64,000 bases of DNA from Andreprevotia sp. IGB-42 (GTDB lineage Bacteria; Pseudomonadota; Gammaproteobacteria; Burkholderiales; Chitinibacteraceae): contig NZ_WXTX01000001.1 of NCBI RefSeq assembly GCF_009848685.1, positions 124,001-188,000 of the forward strand, in the 5' to 3' direction. The notes under the pieces are model-generated. The model worked only from the letters and a program-made list of their open reading frames with translations, searched no databases and had not been told where the DNA came from. The position numbers and the translations under genes are program-made. Each line of letters starts with the position of its first letter. Positions within the stretch are counted from its first letter, which is position 1. Below, piece by piece: positions 20,618 through 29,732 of the stretch.

Positions 20618-21127
20618 TCAGCCGCCGGCTGCGCGGCGCGCCTTGTCGGCTTCGCGCCGCTCGCGGAAAAACTGCCTGAGCATTTCGCCGGCCTCTGCGG
20701 CCAGCAGACCACCTTCGACCATGGTCTGATGGTTGAGACGACGATCCGGAAACGGGTCGATCACGCTGCCCGCAGCACCGGTCTTTGGGTCGTGAGCGGC
20801 AAAAATGATGCGCTCGATGCGCGCATGCAGCATGGCACCCACGCACATCAGGCAAGGCTCCAGCGTGATGTAGATCTGGCAACCGGGCAGCCGGTAGTTT
20901 TCCAGCCGGCGTGCTGCCTGGCGCAACGCCATCATTTCGGCATGCGCACTGGGATCGTGCCGGGCAATGGGCTGATTGTGACCGCGGCCGATGATTTCAC
21001 CGGCCTGCACCACAATGGCACCGACCGGCACCTCGCCCTTGGCATACGCTTTGCGCGCCTCTGCCAGTGCTGCGAGCATGAAGCGACCATCGTCGGCGCT
21101 CCATGCAGGCGCCATCACTTCAAGCAT
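20618..21127 (-). CDS. tadA: tRNA-specific adenosine deaminase
   Basis: Converts A34 to inosine in the tRNA-Arg anticodon. The cytidine-deaminase-like zinc site is complete: HAEMMALRQA (His and catalytic Glu) and PCLMCVGAM (Cys pair). GAIVVQAGEIIGRGHN is typical. ATG 21127 overlaps the recN stop by 8 bases; ATG 21115 just after it is the alternative. Either gives 165-169 residues, the usual size. It is the last gene of a nadK-recN-tadA run. Confidence 0.93.
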   Translation of the reverse strand: MLEVMAPAWSADDGRFMLAALAEARKAYAKGEVPVGAIVVQAGEIIGRGHNQPIARHDPSAHAEMMALRQAARRLENYRLPGCQIYITLEPCLMCVGAMLHARIERIIFAAHDPKTGAAGSVIDPFPDRRLNHQTMVEGGLLAAEAGEMLRQFFRERREADKARRAAGG

Positions 21128-22775
21128 GGCCGAGCAACTCTGCCGCGTGCTTGCGCGTGGTTTCGGTGATATCCACACCGCCAAGCATGCGGGCGATTTC
21201 ATCGATGCGTTCATCCCGGTTCAGGCCACGCACCGCGCTGATGATGCCGGTCCCGGTCTTGGCCTTGCTCACCTGCAGATGCTGGTGCCCCTGCGCAGCC
21301 ACCTGTGGCAGATGGGTGATGCACAACACCTGCCGCGACGCGCCCAGTTGCGCGAGCAGCCGCCCGACAATCTCGGCCACCCGCCCGCCAATGCCCACGT
21401 CGACTTCGTCGAATACCAGCGTGGCCACGCCCGAGCGCGCGGAGACGATCACTTGCAGCGCAAGGCTGATACGCGACAACTCGCCGCCCGATACAATCTT
21501 GCCCAGCGCCCGCGCCGGTGCATCGCCATGCGCTACACGGAAATCGATAGTCTCCAGCCCGTGCGCGGATGGCGCGCCGGCTTCCAGCGCAATCTCCAGC
21601 CGTGAATCAGCCAGTGCCAGCGGTTTCATTTCCTTCGTGACTGCAGCCGCCAGTTTGGGCGCAGCAGCGCTACGCAGACCGGACAGCTTCTTGCCCAGTT
21701 GCTGGTAGCTCGCTTCGGCTTTTGCTACGGCTTTCTCCAGGCTGCTCAGCCCCTCGCTGCCACCCAGCGCGGCCAGCCTGGACTGCCAGTCCTGCAGCAG
21801 GCCGGTCAGTTGCTCGGGCTCCACGCGGTATTTGCGGGCCAGTCGCCACACCGCATCCATGCGTGCCTCCACGTCCGCCAGCCGCGCCGGATCGAGTTCC
21901 AGACCGTCCGCATAGTGGCGCAGTGCATTCACCGCCTCGATCAGCTGCACGTCAATCTCGTTGAGGAGAGCCAGCGGGCCTTCCAGCTGCGCATCGTAAC
22001 CGGACAACTCCGCCAGTCTGTGATTGGCCTGGCCCAGCCAGCCCTGGCAGTTTTCATCACCATCGGCCAACACCGCGATGGCTGCCTGCACGCCGTCGAT
22101 CAGGCTGGCGGCATGATGCAGGCGCTTGTGCTCGGCCTGCAGCTCATCCCACTCTGCGCTGCCAAGCCCGAGCGCGGCTACTTCATCAATCTGCCATTGC
22201 AGGCGTTCACGTTCCGCATCGAATGCGGCGGCGTTGCGGCGCGCATCGTCCAGCTGCGCCAGTTGCGATTGCCAGTCGCGCCAGGCGCCGGAAAGCGCTC
22301 GCGCGGTATCCACCGCGCCAGCGTAGCCATCCAGGATGTCGCGCTGCATTTCTGCACGCAGCAGCAACTGGTGCGCATGCTGGCCGTGGATATCCACCAG
22401 CATTTCGCCCAGCGTTTTCAGCTGGGCCAGCGTGGCGGCAATGCCATTGATATAGGCCTTGCTCTTGCCGGCACTGTCGAGCGTGCGGCGCAGCAGCAGG
22501 CTGTCAGCATCGTCGCCGGCCATGTCGTTTTCCTGCAGCCATGCTGCCGCCTGAGGCGTGCCGGCCAGATCGAAGCCGGCGGCAAGGTCGGCCTTGTCTG
22601 CACCGTGGCGCAGCATGCCGGTATCGGCACGATCCCCCAGCAGCAGGCCCAGCGCATCGAGCACGATGGATTTGCCGGCACCGGTTTCACCGGTCAGCAC
22701 GGTCAGGTTGGGGGCGAACTCGAGTTCGAGTTCATCGACGATGACGAAATTCTTCAGTCTGAGGGAGGTCAGCAT
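21120..22775 (-). CDS. recN: DNA repair protein RecN
   Basis: SMC-like ATPase for double-strand break repair. ATG 22775 (MLTSLRLKNFVIVDELELEF) is the family start, giving 551 residues. Walker A is TGETGAGKSIVLDAL; coiled coils occupy the middle; the C-terminal half has VSGGELSRISLAL and the Walker B TLVFDEVDVGIGG. It starts 10 bases after the nadK stop, and a nadK-recN pair is common in proteobacteria. No SOS box was recognised between them. Confidence 0.95.
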   Translation of the reverse strand: MLTSLRLKNFVIVDELELEFAPNLTVLTGETGAGKSIVLDALGLLLGDRADTGMLRHGADKADLAAGFDLAGTPQAAAWLQENDMAGDDADSLLLRRTLDSAGKSKAYINGIAATLAQLKTLGEMLVDIHGQHAHQLLLRAEMQRDILDGYAGAVDTARALSGAWRDWQSQLAQLDDARRNAAAFDAERERLQWQIDEVAALGLGSAEWDELQAEHKRLHHAASLIDGVQAAIAVLADGDENCQGWLGQANHRLAELSGYDAQLEGPLALLNEIDVQLIEAVNALRHYADGLELDPARLADVEARMDAVWRLARKYRVEPEQLTGLLQDWQSRLAALGGSEGLSSLEKAVAKAEASYQQLGKKLSGLRSAAAPKLAAAVTKEMKPLALADSRLEIALEAGAPSAHGLETIDFRVAHGDAPARALGKIVSGGELSRISLALQVIVSARSGVATLVFDEVDVGIGGRVAEIVGRLLAQLGASRQVLCITHLPQVAAQGHQHLQVSKAKTGTGIISAVRGLNRDERIDEIARMLGGVDITETTRKHAAELLGHA

Positions 22776-22785
22776 GGCCTTGGGC

Positions 22786-23661
22786 TCACAGCAGCTTCTG
22801 GCCCCAGTGCAGCTTGGCCCGGAGCATGTCATAGTAGTTGTATCCAACCGGATGCAGGATACGCAGCGTATTGCGGTAGCGGCGGATCAGCACCCGGTCC
22901 ATTTCCTTGAGTTCGCAATCGGATTGATTGTCGAAATACACACGGGTATCGGCAGAGCGTGTCAGCAGGAATTCGACCTCGCACGTATCGTTCACCACGA
23001 TGGGCCGGTTGGACAAGGATTGCGGGCAGATCGGCACAAGCGCCAGCGCCGGTAGGCTGGGGTGCATGATGGGCCCGCCGGAGGCCAGCGAATAGGCGGT
23101 CGAACCCGTTGGCGTGCTCACAATCAGCCCGTCGGAGCGCTGGCTGTATACGAACTGGCGGTCGATGAAAATCTCGAACTCGATCATCGAGCCCGTCGAG
23201 CCACGGCTGAACACCACATCGTTGAACGCAAGATAAGGGCCGCTTTCCACATCGCCCCGCTTGACCACGGTTTCCAGCAGGATGCGCTCTTCAGGCACGA
23301 AGGCGCCGCCCAGCATATCGGTCACCAGCCGCTCCATGTCACCCAGCGGAATATCGGTCATGAACCCGAGCCGGCCCTGGTTGATGCCGATCAGCGGTAT
23401 CCGGTACGGCGCCAGCAGCCGGGCTACGCCCAGCATGGTGCCATCGCCCCCCAGCACGATCACCAGATCGGCCAGCGTGCCGATGGCATCGCGCGTAACC
23501 GATGCATGCTCGGTTACACCGTGCTCGGTTGCCGCGGCCTCGTCGATCAGCACTTTGACGCCCAGCGACTGCAGTAATGCCGCCAGTCGCCGTAGCGGAT
23601 CACCGATGGTTGGCGTGTTGTGGCGCGCCACCAGCGCTATGGTCTTGAACAGGCTTTGCAT
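22786..23661 (-). CDS. nadK: NAD kinase
   Basis: Phosphorylates NAD to NADP in the cytoplasm. 291 residues from ATG 23661 (MQSLFKTIALVARHN). The GGDGT motif (VLGGDGTMLGVARL) and the second conserved segment STPTGSTAYSLASGGPI are present. An upstream ATG at 23697 would add 12 residues that do not resemble the family. hrcA diverges on the other strand. Confidence 0.95.
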   Translation of the reverse strand: MQSLFKTIALVARHNTPTIGDPLRRLAALLQSLGVKVLIDEAAATEHGVTEHASVTRDAIGTLADLVIVLGGDGTMLGVARLLAPYRIPLIGINQGRLGFMTDIPLGDMERLVTDMLGGAFVPEERILLETVVKRGDVESGPYLAFNDVVFSRGSTGSMIEFEIFIDRQFVYSQRSDGLIVSTPTGSTAYSLASGGPIMHPSLPALALVPICPQSLSNRPIVVNDTCEVEFLLTRSADTRVYFDNQSDCELKEMDRVLIRRYRNTLRILHPVGYNYYDMLRAKLHWGQKLL

Positions 23662-24011
23662 CGGTCCGGTCCCGGAGGAGATGGCGAATTTAACCATAGC
23701 CCGGCCGGCTTGCGGGAGCGCAGGTGCACAGATCCATCGGGATCACGCCGGCCGTACAGGTTTGCGCGGCTCAAGAGTCAACTGGAACGGGCGTTCCACA
23801 TGGCAGTGGACAGACCTTTGCAGCGACACCATCCGGCAATGGCGGGGCCGGCTGCAGCCATCCAGCACCTGTAAACCGCGATCATGCGCGCCGCGTCCTG
23901 CATCGGCGTAACGCAGCAGCTTGCATTCACGCACCGTCGCCTGCATCTGAAACGATGCCAGCATTCAATTCAATCGCCCCGGCCATCGCCTTAGACATTA
24001 GAATCGCCACC

Positions 24012-25016
24012 ATGCTGAATGAACGCGCCCAAATACTGCTCCGCACCCTGGTCGAGCGCTATATTGCCGATGGTCAACCGGTGGGCTCGAAAACGCTGGC
24101 CCATTCGGCCGGGCTGGAAGTGAGCCCTGCCACCATACGCAACGTGATGGCCGAGCTGGAAGACCTGGGCTTCATTGCCAGCCCGCATACGTCGGCCGGG
24201 CGAATTCCCACGTCGCGGGGTTACCGCTTTTTTGTTGACTCGCTGATGATCGCGCAGCAGCGCGAGCTGCTGGACCCGGTAAAGGTGCTGTCTGCCAGCC
24301 TGCCCAGCGACAATCCGCAACGCAGCATCGCTGCCGCATCGCAAATGCTGTCGCAGCTCACGCAATTTGCCGGCATCGTGGTGATGGGCAAGCGCCAGGA
24401 AGTGTTGCTGCAGCATGTGGAGTTCCTGCGGTTATCCGATAACCGCATCCTGCTGATTCTGGTCACCAATGATGGCGATGTGCAGAACCGCATCCTGCAT
24501 ACGCAAACCGCCTATCCGGCCACGCAACTGATCGAGGCGGCTAACTTTCTAAACCAGCATTGCGCCGGGCGCACGCTGAACCATCTGCACCGTTTCGTGG
24601 AAACGGAGGTGTTCACGCTCAAGAACGAGATGATCACGCTGCTGGCCGCAGAGCAGAGGCACCACGGCAGCAACGACCAGTTGCTGATCTCGGGCGAGCG
24701 CAACCTGCTCAACAGCGATGATCTGGCGGCCAATATGCAGCGGTTGCGCCAGTTGTTCGAATTGTTTGAGCGCAAGACGGCGTTATTGCAGTTGCTGGAG
24801 CTGGGCAACGCCGCAGAAGGCGTGCAGATTTTCATCGGTGGCGAATCCGGGCTGGAACCCCTGGGCGATTGCTCGGTCATTACCGCGCCTTACCAGGCCA
24901 ATGGCGAGATCGTCGGCACGCTGGGCGTGATCGGCCCCACACGCATGGCCTATGAACGCGTTATCCCTATCGTGAATATCACGGCTAAACTGCTGACCAG
25001 CGCGCTGTCGCAGTAA
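24012..25016 (+). CDS. hrcA: Heat-inducible transcription repressor HrcA
   Basis: Repressor of groESL/dnaK-type operons through CIRCE operators. 334 residues from ATG 24012 (MLNERAQILLRTLVERYIADGQPVGS). The N-terminal winged helix has SPATIRNVMAELEDLGFI and HTSAGRIPTSRGYRFFVD, both diagnostic. The C-terminal part has the GAF-like IGGESGLEPLGDCSVITAPY and GTLGVIGPTRMAYERVIPIV. No CIRCE element is visible in this window, so its targets lie elsewhere. Confidence 0.96.
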   Translation: MLNERAQILLRTLVERYIADGQPVGSKTLAHSAGLEVSPATIRNVMAELEDLGFIASPHTSAGRIPTSRGYRFFVDSLMIAQQRELLDPVKVLSASLPSDNPQRSIAAASQMLSQLTQFAGIVVMGKRQEVLLQHVEFLRLSDNRILLILVTNDGDVQNRILHTQTAYPATQLIEAANFLNQHCAGRTLNHLHRFVETEVFTLKNEMITLLAAEQRHHGSNDQLLISGERNLLNSDDLAANMQRLRQLFELFERKTALLQLLELGNAAEGVQIFIGGESGLEPLGDCSVITAPYQANGEIVGTLGVIGPTRMAYERVIPIVNITAKLLTSALSQ

Positions 25017-25034
25017 CCCATACCGGAATCCTGA

Positions 25035-26105
25035 ATGCATAAACCGCTTGTTGCGGCGCTGTTTGCGCTGCTGTCCCTGTCTGCGCATGCCGATGACGCG
25101 TTGCTCGCGCGCCCCGAAGTACAGGATTACCTGAACCAGCTGAGCACCAGCCAGGGTTTTGATCGTGCCGATCTGGATGCGCTGTTCGCCCGGATCGAAA
25201 CCAAGTCCAATATTGTCGGCATCCTCGATAAACCGTCCACCAGCCGGCCGTGGTACCAGTTCCGTGAGAATTTCATCGAGAAAAACCGCATTATCGGCGG
25301 TGCGCGCTTCATGCGCCGTTACAAAAGCACGCTGGATGAAGTGGCGGCGCGCTACGGTGTGCCGGCTGAAGTCATCACGTCCATCATCGGTTGCGAAACC
25401 CTGTACGGGCGCAATACCGGCAGCTTTCGTGTGCTGGATGCATTGACCACCATCGCCTTCGACTACCCGCGCCGGGCTGATTTCTTCAAGAACGAGCTCA
25501 CCGAGTTCCTGCTGCTGGCGCGCGAAGAGCAGGAAGACCCGCTGAGCTTCATGGGCTCTTACGCCGGTGCCATGGGCTGGCCGCAATTCATGCCATCGAG
25601 TTTCCGCAAATACGCGGTGGACTGGAATGGCGATCACCACCGCGATATCTGGGGCACCCCCGAAGATGCCATCGCCAGCGTGGCCAACTTCCTGGTGGCA
25701 CATGGCTGGCAGAAAGGCGGCCCCATCATGCAGCCGGCCAATGTCGGCGGCGACGAAATCGCCGGTCTGCTGGCCGACAAGTTCAACCTGCATTACACGG
25801 TGGGCGAACTGATGCAGAAAGGCGTGGCGCCGCTTGCGGAAGCGGATGCAAAACAACAGGCGGTGCTGTTCGCACTGGAAACCGAACCCGGCTTCACGCG
25901 CCACTATCTGGGCTACGCCAATTTCTATGCAATCACCCGTTACAACCGCAGCACCTTGTACGCCAGCGCGGTGACCGGACTCGCGGATGCGATCCGCGAT
26001 GCCTATGCTGAAGAAAAGGATCTGGCCCCACCGCCGACTGCAAAGCCGCAAAACACCGCCAAGCCGGTGAAGCAGGCCAAACCGGCAGCCAGACGCAAAG
26101 GATGA
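25035..26105 (+). CDS. mltB: Membrane-bound lytic murein transglycosylase B
   Basis: Cleaves the glycan strand of peptidoglycan in the periplasm. 356 residues with signal peptide about 1-18 (ALFALLSLSAHA) and no lipobox, so probably soluble. The SLT-fold catalytic region is VITSIIGCETLYGRNTG, with the conserved Glu; the Cys before it is usually Val. AGAMGWPQFMPSSFRKYAVD and DIWGTPEDAIASVANF are family hallmarks. The C-terminus is Lys/Pro/Ala-rich. It lies 18 bases after hrcA on the same strand. Confidence 0.93.
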   Translation: MHKPLVAALFALLSLSAHADDALLARPEVQDYLNQLSTSQGFDRADLDALFARIETKSNIVGILDKPSTSRPWYQFRENFIEKNRIIGGARFMRRYKSTLDEVAARYGVPAEVITSIIGCETLYGRNTGSFRVLDALTTIAFDYPRRADFFKNELTEFLLLAREEQEDPLSFMGSYAGAMGWPQFMPSSFRKYAVDWNGDHHRDIWGTPEDAIASVANFLVAHGWQKGGPIMQPANVGGDEIAGLLADKFNLHYTVGELMQKGVAPLAEADAKQQAVLFALETEPGFTRHYLGYANFYAITRYNRSTLYASAVTGLADAIRDAYAEEKDLAPPPTAKPQNTAKPVKQAKPAARRKG

Positions 26106-26109
26106 TTGC

Positions 26110-26877
26110 TTGGCGCGAACTCCGCTCAAGGCACTGACGCTGTTACTGGCGCTATGCGCGCCACTTGCCCATGCGCGCGATACCGTCGTACGCGTGGGCA
26201 TGATCGCGTCGATCCCGCCCTATGTGTATGCCAGCGAAGATCGCGGTATCGAAGTGGACTTGATCCGCGAAGCACTGCACCGCAGCGGGCGCGAAGCCAG
26301 GATGGTCTACACGCCGCTGGAACGGGTGATCTACGGCTTCAAATCCGGGCAGATCGATGCAGCGGCGACCATGGATGAATCGTCGGGGCTGAAGGCGGCT
26401 TATTCAGCGCCCTATATCGCGTTCCGCCACGTGGCGGTCAGCCTGGATAATCGCCAGCTCAACATCAATGCCATCAGTGATTTGCGCAATTACCGCATCG
26501 TGAGCTTCCGGCGCGCCAGCAGCTTCCTGGGGCCCGATTTTGCCGCGGCGGCCAAGGCCGCGCCGCTATACCGTGAAGAAAACAACGATGTGGATCTCAA
26601 CCGCCTGCTCTACAAGGGCAGCGTGGATGTGGTGGTGGGGGACGAACGCATTTTCCGCGCCATCATGGGCCAGCTACCGGAAGGCATCGCCAACCCGGTG
26701 CGCGTACACCGGATTTTTCCGCCCAAGCCGTATAGCGTGGCTTTCCGTGATGCGCGCTTGCGCCAGGATTTCGACCGCGCGATGGCGCAGATGCGCGCCG
26801 ATGGCAGCTATACCCGCATCGTCGCGCATTATCTCGATCAGTTACCTTCAATGATCGAGCAGGACAATCTGCGCTGA
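26110..26877 (+). CDS. Periplasmic solute-binding protein family 3
   Basis: 255 residues, start TTG 26110 four bases after mltB. The N-terminus LKALTLLLALCAPLAHA is a signal peptide. The mature part has the SBP_bac_3 pattern (VVRVGMIASIPPYVYASEDRGIEVDLIREALHRSGREARMVYTPLERVIYGFKSGQIDAAATMDE). No permease or ATPase gene is nearby, so the ligand and transport partner are unknown. Similar orphan proteins are common in chitinolytic betaproteobacteria, and a relative sits at 58.2-59.0 kb. Confidence 0.82.
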   Translation: MARTPLKALTLLLALCAPLAHARDTVVRVGMIASIPPYVYASEDRGIEVDLIREALHRSGREARMVYTPLERVIYGFKSGQIDAAATMDESSGLKAAYSAPYIAFRHVAVSLDNRQLNINAISDLRNYRIVSFRRASSFLGPDFAAAAKAAPLYREENNDVDLNRLLYKGSVDVVVGDERIFRAIMGQLPEGIANPVRVHRIFPPKPYSVAFRDARLRQDFDRAMAQMRADGSYTRIVAHYLDQLPSMIEQDNLR

Positions 26878-26912
26878 TTCAGCCCTTGCGGTGATTCTTC
26901 CCCTGCCGCGAT

Positions 26913-27662
26913 TCAAGCCTTGGCCACCATGGTGCGCTGGCGGCGTGATTCGGCCAGCACGATGCCGGTGGCTACCGATACATTCAGGCTTTCCACCGAA
27001 CCGAACATCGGGATCGATACCAGCACATCGCAATGCTCGCGCGTCAAGCGGCGCATGCCTTCGCCCTCGTTACCCAGCACCCACGCAATGGGGCCAGTAC
27101 CGCCGGTGAAGTGATGCAGATCGACGTGCGCATCGGCTGCGGTGCCGGCAATCCAGATTTCCCGCTCTTTCATTTCGCGCAGCGTGCGCGCGAGGTTGGT
27201 CACCATCACGTAGGGCATCACTTCGGCGGCGCCGCAAGCCACTTTGGACACGGTGGCATTGATGCCGACCGATTTGTCCTTGGGGGCAACCACCGCGTGT
27301 ACGCCCATTGCATCGGCCACACGCAGGCAGGCACCCAGGTTGTGCGGATCGGTGATGCCATCGAGCACCAGGATAAACGGCGGCTCGGTCAGGTCGTCCA
27401 GCACATCGTCGAGCGAGACATACGATTTGCCCGCGTCGATCATCGCCGCCACGCCCTGGTGGCGACCACCGCCTGCCAGGCCATCCAGCCGCTTTTCGTC
27501 GACCAGTACCACCTTGGTGCCCTGCTCTTCCGCCAGCTTCATCAGCTCGCGCATGCGCTGATCCAGCCGCGTGGCGTTCAGGTACAGTTCGGTCACGCTG
27601 TCTGGAAAGCGCTTCAGGCGGGTGGAAACGGCGTGAAAACCGTGGATGAGCTTGTTTTGCAT
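26913..27662 (-). CDS. rlmB: 23S rRNA (guanosine-2'-O-)-methyltransferase RlmB
   Basis: SPOUT-family enzyme that methylates G2251 of 23S rRNA. 249 residues from ATG 27662 ([16 protein letters not shown]). The N-terminal substrate-binding domain precedes the knotted catalytic domain with [28 protein letters not shown] and [18 protein letters not shown] (SAM-binding knot). It converges with the solute-binding protein gene, with 35 bases between the stops and no clear terminator. Confidence 0.95.
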   Translation of the reverse strand: MQNKLIHGFHAVSTRLKRFPDSVTELYLNATRLDQRMRELMKLAEEQGTKVVLVDEKRLDGLAGGGRHQGVAAMIDAGKSYVSLDDVLDDLTEPPFILVLDGITDPHNLGACLRVADAMGVHAVVAPKDKSVGINATVSKVACGAAEVMPYVMVTNLARTLREMKEREIWIAGTAADAHVDLHHFTGGTGPIAWVLGNEGEGMRRLTREHCDVLVSIPMFGSVESLNVSVATGIVLAESRRQRTMVAKA

Positions 27663-27748
27663 GGGATTTTCCGGCACGGGATCAGGCGCGGCACGTTACC
27701 CTAGTCGGGCCATCACCACAAGGTTGCAGTTGCTTGCCTGGCCTGCGC

Positions 27749-29593
27749 TCATTCGCATTGCTGTGCCAGTGGCGGCATCGCACGCCGGGATGGTGGCGTA
27801 TAGAAACAGGCCTTGTTCTTGCCCCCCTGCTTGGCCTGGTACATGGCGGTATCGGCCACTTTCAGCAACTGCAGCGGGTCATCGGCATCCTGCGGGTAAC
27901 GCGCGATACCAATCGATGCGCTCACCAGCATCGGTTGCTCATGCAGCACGATGGGCTGGGCCAGCTCGGCCAGCAGGCGCTGGGCCACGGCGACCAGTTC
28001 ATCATCAAATTGCACCTTCTCCAGCAGGATGGTGAATTCATCGCCGCCCAGCCGGGCGATCTGGTCGCCCTCCTTGAGGTTGGCGCGCAGCCGCTGCGCA
28101 ATCACCTGCAGCAGCTCGTCCCCCACACCGTGGCCGTAGGTATCGTTGATCGGCTTGAAGCCATCCAGGTCAATGAAGAACAGCGCCAGTTGCTCGTTGC
28201 CGGCGCTGGCGCGGGCCATCGCGGCGCCAAGCGCTTCAGCCATGGCAACGCGGTTCTGCAAGCCGGTCAGCGCATCATGGTTGGCCAGGAACTGCAAACG
28301 CTGCTCGGCTTCCTTGCGGCTGGTGTAGTCGGAGAACACGCCCACATAGTTGCTGATCTGGCCCTCTTCATCGCGCACCGCGCTGATCGACAGCCACGCG
28401 GGATAAATCTCGCCATTCTTGCGCCGGTCCAGCGTTTCGCCCTGCCACATGCCCTGCTCGCTCAGTTGCGCCAGCACATGCTGGTTGAACTCGCGCACGC
28501 GGCCGTGTGTATCGAAAATGCGCGATGTCTTGCCGATTGCCTCTGCAGCATCGAAGCCGGTCACCCGGCTGAACGCCGGGTTGACCGCAACGATGCGCGC
28601 ATCGGCATCGGTGATCAGGATGCCTTCGGATGCGTTCTCGAACACCTGTGCCGCCAGCCGCTTGGCGCGTGATGCAGCCTGCTGCTGCAGGTTGGACACC
28701 GCCAGCAGAAAGCCGGTAATGGCCACGCTGACCAGCAGCAGCAGGGTCGAAAGCTCGACCACGTTGTAATAGCCACGCAGGTTGATGGCGATTTCGGCAA
28801 TGAAGGTGGCGCCCAGCACGATGGCACCATTACCGACATGGCCGCTGCGCAGTGCAGACCAGATGATCAGCGGAAACAGCATGAACTGCAGATCGGCCGA
28901 ACCGGGCGAAAAATACTGGTAGATGAGCACCACACCCACCAGGGCGACAATGGCAAGCAAACCCAGCTCGATCTGCCGCTCCGGGCCGATGCGGTGATGC
29001 GCTTCAGGCGGTGACATGGCCAGCGGCACGATGGCCAGCAGCCCGAGCGCATCGCTCAGCCAGAGCTGAGCCCATGGCTCGAAGCCGTTGCCGGCCAGCG
29101 CGGGGTTGAAGCGGGCGATCACCAGCACCGCCAGCGTGGCGGCAAGGCCCGATACGGCCACCGGCGCCACCGCGATGAAGCGCATGGCATCGGGCACGGT
29201 CAATGCGTTCACCCGCCCCAGGCCCTGCAATGCGTAAGCAATCAGCATCGGCTGCGCAACCCCCAGCAGCGACAGCAGCAACACTGCCGGCCACGGCATG
29301 TGCTGCAACACCGGCAGCAGCCAGCTACAGGCGGCAAGCCACGGCCAGAAGCGCCAGCCGACCAGCAACAGGCCCAGTACCGCCACGCCACATGCTGGCG
29401 CGACCAGCGCGCTGTAATGCCCGCTGGGCGCCAGTGCCCAGGTCAGCAATTGTGCAGCAAGGTAAAGGGCGGCAAACGCCACGAAGACGCGCCACGTTGG
29501 CTGTTTCAAGAACGACTCCCGGCAGCGGGATGCAATGGATCGGTGCGCAGGCGCACCGGTAAAGGGCGCTGGCAAGGGTAAAAAACCAATCAT
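27749..29593 (-). CDS. MASE1-PAS-GGDEF diguanylate cyclase
   Basis: Makes the second messenger c-di-GMP from GTP. 614 residues from ATG 29593 (MIGFLPLPAPF); the frame stays open to 29908 but that would run into mfd. Residues about 35-310 are eight to ten hydrophobic helices of the MASE1 type. A PAS domain follows (about 325-440, FENASEGILITDADARIVAVNPAFSRVTGF and PAC segment SNYVGVFSDYTSRKEAEQRL). A GGDEF domain ends it (about 445-605) with intact active site RLGGDEFTILLE, FFIDLDGFKPINDTYGHGVGD. No RxxD inhibitory site is seen before GGDEF. It has no EAL domain. It diverges from mfd. Confidence 0.93.
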   Translation of the reverse strand: MIGFLPLPAPFTGAPAHRSIASRCRESFLKQPTWRVFVAFAALYLAAQLLTWALAPSGHYSALVAPACGVAVLGLLLVGWRFWPWLAACSWLLPVLQHMPWPAVLLLSLLGVAQPMLIAYALQGLGRVNALTVPDAMRFIAVAPVAVSGLAATLAVLVIARFNPALAGNGFEPWAQLWLSDALGLLAIVPLAMSPPEAHHRIGPERQIELGLLAIVALVGVVLIYQYFSPGSADLQFMLFPLIIWSALRSGHVGNGAIVLGATFIAEIAINLRGYYNVVELSTLLLLVSVAITGFLLAVSNLQQQAASRAKRLAAQVFENASEGILITDADARIVAVNPAFSRVTGFDAAEAIGKTSRIFDTHGRVREFNQHVLAQLSEQGMWQGETLDRRKNGEIYPAWLSISAVRDEEGQISNYVGVFSDYTSRKEAEQRLQFLANHDALTGLQNRVAMAEALGAAMARASAGNEQLALFFIDLDGFKPINDTYGHGVGDELLQVIAQRLRANLKEGDQIARLGGDEFTILLEKVQFDDELVAVAQRLLAELAQPIVLHEQPMLVSASIGIARYPQDADDPLQLLKVADTAMYQAKQGGKNKACFYTPPSRRAMPPLAQQCE

Positions 29594-29699
29594 TCTGTGC
29601 TTGACGGTAAAAATCAACAACCGGTCAGCGGCTTGTCCATCTGGCTGGTCGTAAATACGCCACGGTTCTTTCACCTTATCCACCGTCGCGCCACACCGA

Positions 29700-29705
29700 T
29701 ATAAT
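29700..29705 (+). promoter_or_regulatory. Candidate -10 box for mfd
   Basis: TATAAT 27 bases before the mfd ATG. The matching -35 is weak (TTATCC at the expected distance). Confidence 0.4.
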
Positions 29706-29732
29706 CCCCCTTTTGCTCCCGTGGCCCAGCTC

